From contig CAILNN010000211.1 in NCBI GenBank assembly GCA_903835555.1, forward strand, positions 1 to 41,420: a DNA stretch of 41,420 nucleotides, read 5' to 3'. The notes beneath the pieces were generated by a model that had not been told where the DNA came from, made no database searches, and was given only the letters and a program-made list of their open reading frames with translations. Position 1 is the stretch's first letter, and each line of letters opens with the position of its first letter. The position numbers and the translations under genes are program-made. Shown here piece after piece: positions 1-7,600 of this stretch. The stretch comes from an uncultured Verrucomicrobiota bacterium (GTDB lineage: Bacteria > Verrucomicrobiota > Verrucomicrobiia > Limisphaerales > UBA9464).

Positions 1-277
1 ACGGACAAGCCGCCGAGGATGGGAGTCCGGCGATTTCCGGCGGGCACTGCAAGGTCCGGCAATTGACCGGCGGATTGTTCGATGGCAGGGCATACGTTTC
101 AAGTACGCCGAATTGGACTGAAACCTGTGGCCTAGAATTTTGAACCGACCACCTTCTTTGGATGTAGCCAAACACCTTTAACTTTGGTGGAAGTGTTAGC
201 AGTGCGCGTTAGCAGACGGGGGATTCTTCAATCCGTTAAACTCTGCAAGTATCTGATTTGAAGGCAGATACAAAAAA
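1..277. other. Left-edge region, no supported gene
   Basis: No gene can be defended here. Two plus-strand frames are open from the window edge, one to about base 121 and another to about base 150. They could be the tail of a gene that starts outside the window, but they are too short to recognise. The rest is AT-richer sequence leading into the tRNA fragment at 278-307. Confidence 0.4.
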
Positions 278-307
278 TGGAGCGGGTGAAGGGAATCGAA
301 CCCTCGT
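278..307 (-). tRNA. 3'-terminal fragment of tRNA-Gly (T arm, acceptor, CCA)
   Basis: Read on the minus strand this stretch gives a T stem-loop (GAGGG, TTCGATT, CCCTT), then the acceptor 3' strand CACCCGC, discriminator T and an encoded CCA. This matches the 3' end of bacterial tRNA-Gly. The matching 5' acceptor strand GCGGGTG, the D arm and an anticodon arm with U33 are absent from the next 60 bases on the 5' side (308-370), so only the last ~30 nt survive. Such fragments typically mark an integrase attachment site. The intact tRNA would have to lie outside the window. Confidence 0.7.
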
Positions 308-366
308 TTCTGAACGCAACGGTACCCAAGAACCTGAGAAGTCCAGGCCTCATGCGTCATGCTGGT

Positions 367-528
367 ATGAAGGCAACATTCCAATTCGGTATTTTGGCGT
401 TTTTGTTCGCGTTCTCTCCCATCCCGAGCCTGGCCATGAGGTCTATTGGAATCATCTCGCCCATTGAGGCAAAAGCGATGGGATTGGAGACGGTGCCAGG
501 GAAGGTGGAGCCTTCGAACTCCAGTTGA
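367..528 (+). pseudogene. Possible truncated small secreted protein
   Basis: From an ATG at 367 a 53-residue product begins with a convincing signal peptide: basic MK start, hydrophobic run ILAFLFAF, and small residues before a likely cleavage near SLA. A mature stretch with SIGIISPIEAKAMGLE follows. The frame stops at 528, while the +1 frame just beyond stays open and protein-like through FELQLKEFVDV, suggesting a frameshifted N-terminal remnant of a longer exported protein. No Shine-Dalgarno is seen, and it sits right beside the tRNA fragment. Function unknown; this could also be a chance frame. Confidence 0.3.
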
Positions 529-567
529 AGGAATTCGTGGATGTGACGAAAATTCACTGTAGACATC

Positions 568-1311
568 TCAATCATGCGGCAATCGCGTTCCGTTCAATGC
601 CGCTTCAATCAACGTTGCAGCATAGTCGTTCGCCATGTTCGCTGGGCTGTTGAAGGGCATACCTCGCCGCCAAGATTCCGGCGCTTCTGGATGAACCCCG
701 CAAAGCACAACCCAACCCTTACCACAGCTTCCCTGGACGATGGCGGGAGTCCCGTCGGGATACTTGCCCACGACCTCTCCCCAACCGGTAAACTGAGGCC
801 CGTCTTCCCAGTAATGTTCGACGGTTGGTGCGCCCGCGATGGCAATCGGAACGGCGGCCTTGTGGATGCCTTTGTTCACTACCGCGTAGAAGCCCACTCG
901 CACGCCCGCTGTGAGATTGGGGCTGTTCGTCGTGGCATTGCCGGCCAGCAACCCGCCTGCGCAGATTCCCAGGTAGTTTAGGCCGCCTTCCATCGCCCGG
1001 TGAATGTTCGTGGCCGTATTCGACGTCAGTCCACTGGCGATGGTCAGATAATTTCCTCCGGGAACGATTAGCAGCCTGTGACCCATCATCTGGGTGTCAC
1101 TCAGGCCATTCAACTGATGGGAATCCACGGTGGCATAATTCAGTCGTCGACGGTTAAGGACGGCTTCAATCGCCCTGACATCGTTGGGTGACGTTCCAGT
1201 TCCGTTGAAGAGCAGTATGGGAGCGCCTTCGCTCGGGGCAGGGGGCGTACAGGCGGTCAGCCCCATGAATGCGATGCACGCAATAGTCGGAATACCCCGT
1301 GTTCCCAACAT
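568..1311 (-). CDS. Lipoprotein with BPL_N / class-I glutamine amidotransferase-like domain
   Basis: The start at 1311 gives a 247-residue protein opening with a short lipoprotein signal whose lipobox is LTAC (Cys21). The frame stays open upstream to 1620, but that extension is not protein-like, so 1311 is preferred. The mature part resembles the biotin-protein-ligase N-terminal (BPL_N) branch of the class-I glutamine amidotransferase fold. It has an early ILLFNGTGTSPNDVR strand-turn, the LLIVPGGNY segment and a nucleophile elbow GICAGG with Cys117. The C-terminal part contains CGVHPEAPESWRR, where a catalytic His-Glu would be expected. The family's reaction is unknown; a membrane-anchored, periplasm-facing hydrolase or amidase-like role is inference. 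It is divergent from the giant glycoside hydrolase gene, with about 370 nt between the starts. Confidence 0.75.
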   Translation of the reverse strand: MLGTRGIPTIACIAFMGLTACTPPAPSEGAPILLFNGTGTSPNDVRAIEAVLNRRRLNYATVDSHQLNGLSDTQMMGHRLLIVPGGNYLTIASGLTSNTATNIHRAMEGGLNYLGICAGGLLAGNATTNSPNLTAGVRVGFYAVVNKGIHKAAVPIAIAGAPTVEHYWEDGPQFTGWGEVVGKYPDGTPAIVQGSCGKGWVVLCGVHPEAPESWRRGMPFNSPANMANDYAATLIEAALNGTRLPHD

Positions 1312-1682
1312 CTGCGACAATCGCCTGAGAATGAAAGCTGAGCCAGCGGCAACCCACGATGTAGACCGCGACCACAGAATCGATGGTGCCAATTGTGGTT
1401 GGCTCGTGGCGATGTTTGGGCGGTGATTGTTCATTTTTGTTTCATGGCAGATGCTACCAGTCATTCGATGAACATGTCTTTTTGTCCTTGGGTTAGAACG
1501 ATCATGGATAGCCGATCGGCAACGGGGTGTCGATACCCGTGCTGACGTGCATTTCCCATACGAAACGCCTTCGCATGCCCTTGTGCGAGCCCTATCAGCA
1601 ACATCATCCCTTGAGGTCACAAAACCATCCTTGACTTGCGATATCCCTGTGGCTGAATTGGATAAATTCCCGAGTCCTATTC

Positions 1683-4600
1683 ATGAGCAACAGTATCGCG
1701 CAACGGAGCCTCCTTCATGTTAGCGCTTCCGCTACACACTGGTTTTTCGTTGCTGCTAGCCTGTTTGGATGGGCACCCCGTCTGTCGGCCCAGTGGACCA
1801 ACACCAACCTGCCGCCCGGACAACGGGCTGCGGCTCTTGTGGCTGCCATGACTCAGGCTGAGCAACTCGCGATGGTGAGCGGGGGACCTTATGTTTATAT
1901 CGGCAATATTCCCGGCAACAGTCGTCTTGGAATTCCTCCGTTGAATTTTCAAGACGGTCCTGCCGGGTGCGGGGATAGCGATACTGGGGTAACCGCTTTT
2001 CCGTCGCCGGTCTGCCTGGCAGCCACTTGGGATATCACGTTGGCCCGAACCTACGGAACCTATGTCGGTCAGGAGGAGCGAGGCAAGGGCGGTCAGGTCA
2101 TTTTGGGTCCGATGATGAACATGGCTCGGGCCTATCAGGATGGACGAAATACCGAAGGCTACGGCGAGGACCCGTTTTTGGCGTCTGCGATCGCATCGGC
2201 GGATGTTCAGGGTATCCAAAGCCAGGGAGTCATGGCCAATATCAAACATTTTGTCTGCAATGACCAGGAAACCGACCGCTTTTCAATAAGCGCGGATTCA
2301 GATGAACGAACCCGTCAAGAGATTTATTACCAGCCATTTCGTGCGTGTGTGCAGGCCGGCGTCGGTTCGATTATGGCTTCCTACAACCGCATAAACGGAC
2401 GGCATTCCTGTGAGTCAGCGGCTCTTAATGCCACGGTCCGAAAGCTCTGGGGCTTTGATGGCTTTATCTTGAGCGATTGGGCAGCCTATTTCGGTACCGC
2501 TACCGCAGCGAACAATGGGCTGGATATCGATATGTACAACGGCGCTTTCAGCCGGGTTCCGCTTGGCAATGCCATCGCCCACGGGAGCGTCCTCACTTCA
2601 GAAATCGCCGACAAGGTGCGTCACATTCTGACGGCGAGGTTTCAAAACGGCGATTTTGATAACCCCTCAAAGGGCAATATCAATGCGATCGTGACCAATG
2701 CGGCCCATCGCCAATTCGCCCTCGATTGCGCAGCGGCCGGAACCGTCTTGCTCCAGAACAATCACGCCGTGCTGCCGCTGAAGTCGGGTTCCGTGCATTC
2801 CATTGCCGTCATCGGCTCAGTGGCCTCGACGGCCCCCATTTCCACTGCCTATGGTTCAAGCGAGGTCGTCCTGCCCTACAACATCACTCCATTGCAAGGG
2901 ATCGCCAATCGCGCCAGGACCGCAGGGATTAACGCGATTAATTTCAGTCAGGGTGACGGTGGCCACATTCCCGCCGCGGTCGCGCTCGCCCGCTCGTCCG
3001 ATGTCGCCATACTCTGTGTCGGACAGCAGACCGGTGAAAGCCTCGATCGCGCCAGCCTTTCTCTTCCGAACGATGACGACGCCTTGATCAGCGCCGTGGC
3101 TGCGGTCAACACCAATACCATTGTGGTGCTCTACTGTTCATCGGCCACGCTGATGCCGTGGTCGACCAACATTGCGGCCTCGCTGGTGGCGTGGTTTCCG
3201 GGCCAGGAAAATGGAAACGCCCTCGCCCAGGTTCTCTTTGGTGATGTCAATCCGTCGGGTCGACTGCCCGTAACCTTTCCCGCTGCCGCCAGCCAGGTGC
3301 CGGCGAACACGACTGCACAATTTCCCGGGGTGAATGGTCATGCCGCCTATTCTGAAGGATTGAATATCGGCTACCGGTGGTACGATGCGAACAACGTCGC
3401 CCCGCTTTTTCCTTTCGGTCACGGTCTGTCCTACACGACCTTTGGTTACAGCAACTTGACCGTGAATGCCGTTAGTCCTTCCGGCCAGGTGCGGATCGGT
3501 TTCGATCTAACCAACACAGGCACACAAGCGGCCGCGGAGGTTCCCCAACTTTACCTCGGTCTTCCATCCGCTACCGGTGAGCCGCCGAAATTATTGAAAG
3601 GCTTCAAGAAAGTTAAACTATCGCCAGGCGAGTCGCAACCGGTCAGCTTCCAGCTCGACTGGCAGGATTTGGCCAATTGGGACCCCGTTGCCCGCAGTTG
3701 GATTGTCACCCCTGGCAACTTCCCGGTCCTGGTTGGAGCTTCATCTCGCGACTTGCGGCTGACAGGGGCTTTCACAGTCGACTCGGTTCCCTCTAGTGAT
3801 CTGGCCAACTTGGCATTGCATCAAGCAGTCACCGCATCGTCGGGCAATAACCCCATGCCGGTCGCAGTGGACGGCAATTCGACGACGGGCTGGAACTCGT
3901 CGGCAACCGATCCGCAGTGGCTCCTGGTGGATATGGGTTTGATGAAGGACTTGTCCCGGGTCCGACTGCAATGGAACACAAATTATGCGTCGGCCTACTC
4001 CATCCAGCTTTCCTCGGACGCCAGCACCTGGGCCACAATCGTTAGCAGGAATGAGGCACAAGGCGGTCTGGAGGATATCTTGGTCTCGGGAAGGGGTCGC
4101 TACCTGCGGTTGCTTTGCACGCGGCAAGGCGTTGAAGGGGTTGGCTATGGGGTGCAGGAGTTCGAAGTGTATGCTCAACCGCAGACTCCTTTTCACGGCA
4201 CCGCAGTCGCCCTGCCGGCTCGAATTGAAGCGGAGGATTTCGACACCGGCGGCCAGGGCGTGGGGTACCACACCACGGCTGCGGGAAACTTGGGAGGGGC
4301 TTACCGGACGAATGAAGATGTGGGCATCGAAATAACCACGGATACGGGAGGAGGCTATGACATCGGTGTCCTGAATTCCGGCGATTGGCTGGAATACACG
4401 GTGAATGCCCCAGATTTGTCCGCTATCTATAGCCTCAGCTTCCGGGTGGCATCGCCCGCCGATGGAGGCCAGTTGCGGGTCCGGTTGGATGGCGCGCTTC
4501 TGGGCACGGCCAATATTCCCAATACGGGCGGCTCGCAGAATTGGCAGACCATTACGTTACCGACAGTGCCGATAGACGGCGGCACGGGGAGTCGGTCGCT

Positions 4601-7600
4601 CCGCTTGGAGGTCGTTCATGGCGGCTTTAATCTCAATTGGATTGAGCTCGACCGCGTGCAATTGTGCGCCTCAAATAATATCGCCCTCAACCAACCGACC
4701 TGGGCGTCCTCCGTCCAGTCCAGCAGCACTCTCCCCAAGGCGGCTTTCGATGGCGATTGCCGATCCTACTGGTGGTCATCTTCTGCCCCGGCTCAATGGG
4801 TGATGGTGGACCTCGGCGCGATCGTCAACGTTGCCCGTATCCGGCTCGATTGGGTGACCCAGAATTGGAACAACAACGGCTACGGCCAGGCCGCTTATAG
4901 CCAGAATTACAGCCTGCAATTTTCAATCGATGGCGTTACCTGGACCAACGCCTATTCCACCACCAATGGGATCGGCAGCCTCAGCGACCTTGCGGTCGCC
5001 GGCAACACCCGGTATGTCCGGATGAACTCGACCCAGGATGTCAATGGCAATGGCGTGGGGCTCTATGAATTCGAGGTTTACTCTGGATTGCCCATGGTGA
5101 CGTTCACCAACCCCGCCCCGCAAGCCATTGCCAACCCGTCCTTTGAGGCCCAGATCGTGTCCGAAGCCAGCTATCTCCTGGGCGACCCGTTGTTCTGGCA
5201 ATCAGCCCTCCTTCCGGGAACCGTGGATGCGCTGGTCAATCCCGGTCCACCGGGCGGCGGCGAGCCTTGGCCGTCAAGCGCCCCTCCCGGCTTGAATGGC
5301 ACAAACTTTTGCCAGATTTACATGACGGCGGCTGGTGGCGGAGGACTGGTTTATCAGAACACGGGAATCCAATACCAACCGGGAACGACCTACCAGTTGA
5401 CGTCCGCATTTGGCCTGCAAACCAACCAAATTTTTGATATCGGCAGTACCTTCGGTTTTTATAATTCGGCACTCGCGGCAATCACCACGAAAACCGTAAG
5501 CCCTACAAATCTCGTTCCGGGTGCTTTCACCGATCAAAGCGTGAGCTACACCGCCACGGGCGGAGAGGGGGGCAATGGCACCATCATCATCGGTTTCTAC
5601 GCAAGCCCAGCCGCCGCTGGCGGTTCGTATTTTGACTTCGATCAGGTGCGCTTGGTAACGACAGCGGCATCCAATCACCCGCCGGTCATTATCCACCAAC
5701 CCGCTTCGCTCACCAGCCTGGCGGGCGGCACTGTGACTTTTCGGGGCGAGGCTGACGGCAATGCGCCATTGATCTACCAGTGGCAGGCAGATGGCGGATC
5801 GGGCTTCACCAACCTAGTCAACGGAGGCGGCGTTGCGGGCGCGACCAGCAGCGTCCTGAGTCTTACGAATGTGACCAGCCAGTCGGCTTCAGCCTATCGG
5901 CTCGTCGTGACCAGCGGGTCCAACTCCATCGTCAGCGCGGTGGCGACTCTCACGGTGGTCCCCTTTTTAAACCAGCCAAGCGTCCCCGACCCAATATCGG
6001 TGGGGCCGACACTCGCAGCCACGGTTGTGGGAAGCCATACCGCGCCGCCCACCCGCTTGCCCACCTCCGGGGTGACCGACGCACCGGTGATTGGCAATGG
6101 CGATATGGCAATCATGGTCGGTGGTCCCGCCTCGGCGCTAAAATTTTACGTAGGCAAGGCGGATTTCTTCGGGGTTTTACGAGGCTCGATCATGCCGGTT
6201 GGTTCGTTGACTCTCAGCGCTCCCGCCTTAAGTGGCAGTTCCTATTTGCTGAATCAAAATGTAGGCCCAGCGACTGTCACCGGCCTGTTTGCCAACGGCG
6301 CTTCGGCTTTGTCGATTACATCATGGGTGGCAACGGCGGAAAACACCGCTGTCCTGCAACTGAACAACGGCGGTTCGCAACCACTGTCTCTAACCAGCCA
6401 GTTGCTGGATGGATTCGCCGGTAGTGCAGGCAACCCGGCGACTTACGGTTCGACCAACAACTCGACGTGGCTGAAGGTGTCGCCTGACACCGTCTATCTC
6501 GAATTGGGTAATCAGTTGCATGACGCGCTGGGCACCGCCCCGTTTATCGGCAAGCTCGCTGACCTGCGCCTCTTTGACGAAGCGCTGTCAGCCTCCGCAC
6601 TTGCGGCATTGGACAGTCCTGGCGCACCCACGCCGTTGATAGGGTGGTCGCCAACCCATATCGGCGCGGCGTCCTTGATGGGCAATGCGAGCCTAAACCC
6701 GGAGGATTCCCACGGTGGGTCGGTGTCGCTGCCAGGCGGCGCAGACGATGAAGTGGCGATAGGCGACTTACCGCTACCGGAAAATCAATTCACGGTTTCT
6801 ATCTGGGTCAATGTCGCGGCGCCAAACGTGAGTGGCAACATTGTCACCGCCCAAATCCCTTATCCCGAAACCTACGGGGCCACATTTCCGTATCCCTATG
6901 TGCGGGGGTTGACCTTGAAGTTGGTGAACGGGAAGTTAAGCGCGACGCTGAACCAAAGCGGCTACCTCGATTTTAGCAGCCCGTACCTCACCTTTTCAGA
7001 GGACCCTGTCAACGCCTTCACGACCGCCGCGAGCACCCCATTACCGGCTAACCAATGGGTTCAAGCCGCGGTTACCTACGATGGGAATACACTGAGTCTT
7101 TTCACCAATGGCGCTCCGGTCGGCGTTCCGGTGGTTTTTCCCACGGGAGCAACTGACGGTATGATGGGCTGGAACAAAATGGTCACGCATCTGGGCGATA
7201 CCAGTGTGATCAACAATGGGTGTGCCCCTCAAGGCGTGCTCATGCAAAGCGTGGTGGGAGCAACCGCCACGACTAATAGCCAGGGCGCGTTGGTGTTCAC
7301 CGTTCCGGCAGGAGGGCAAGCGATCATCGTGCTGGCGGCGGTCACCGATCGCAACGACACAAACTATTTCGCGACCGCACAGCGACAGACCCAGCAAGCC
7401 ACGACGGCTTCCCTGGACGTTCTGAGCGAAGCGCATACTGCTTGGTGGAGCAATTTCTGGTCGAAGTCGTTCGTTCAGATTCCCAACCAAAAGATACAGG
7501 ATAACTGGTATGCCTCACTTTACCTGCTGGCCTGCTGCAGTCGGTCCAATACACCGGCTCCCGGGTTGTGGGGCAATTTTATCACAACGACGACGCCCGC

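Noticed and set aside
1..150. Open frames at the left edge as the tail of a gene
   Set aside because: Two competing frames, no recognisable motif, too short to decide.
258..528. Plus-strand frames reading GAGEGNRTLV and MERVKGIEPS
   Set aside because: These peptides come from reading across the reverse of a tRNA 3' end; a well-known false-gene pattern.
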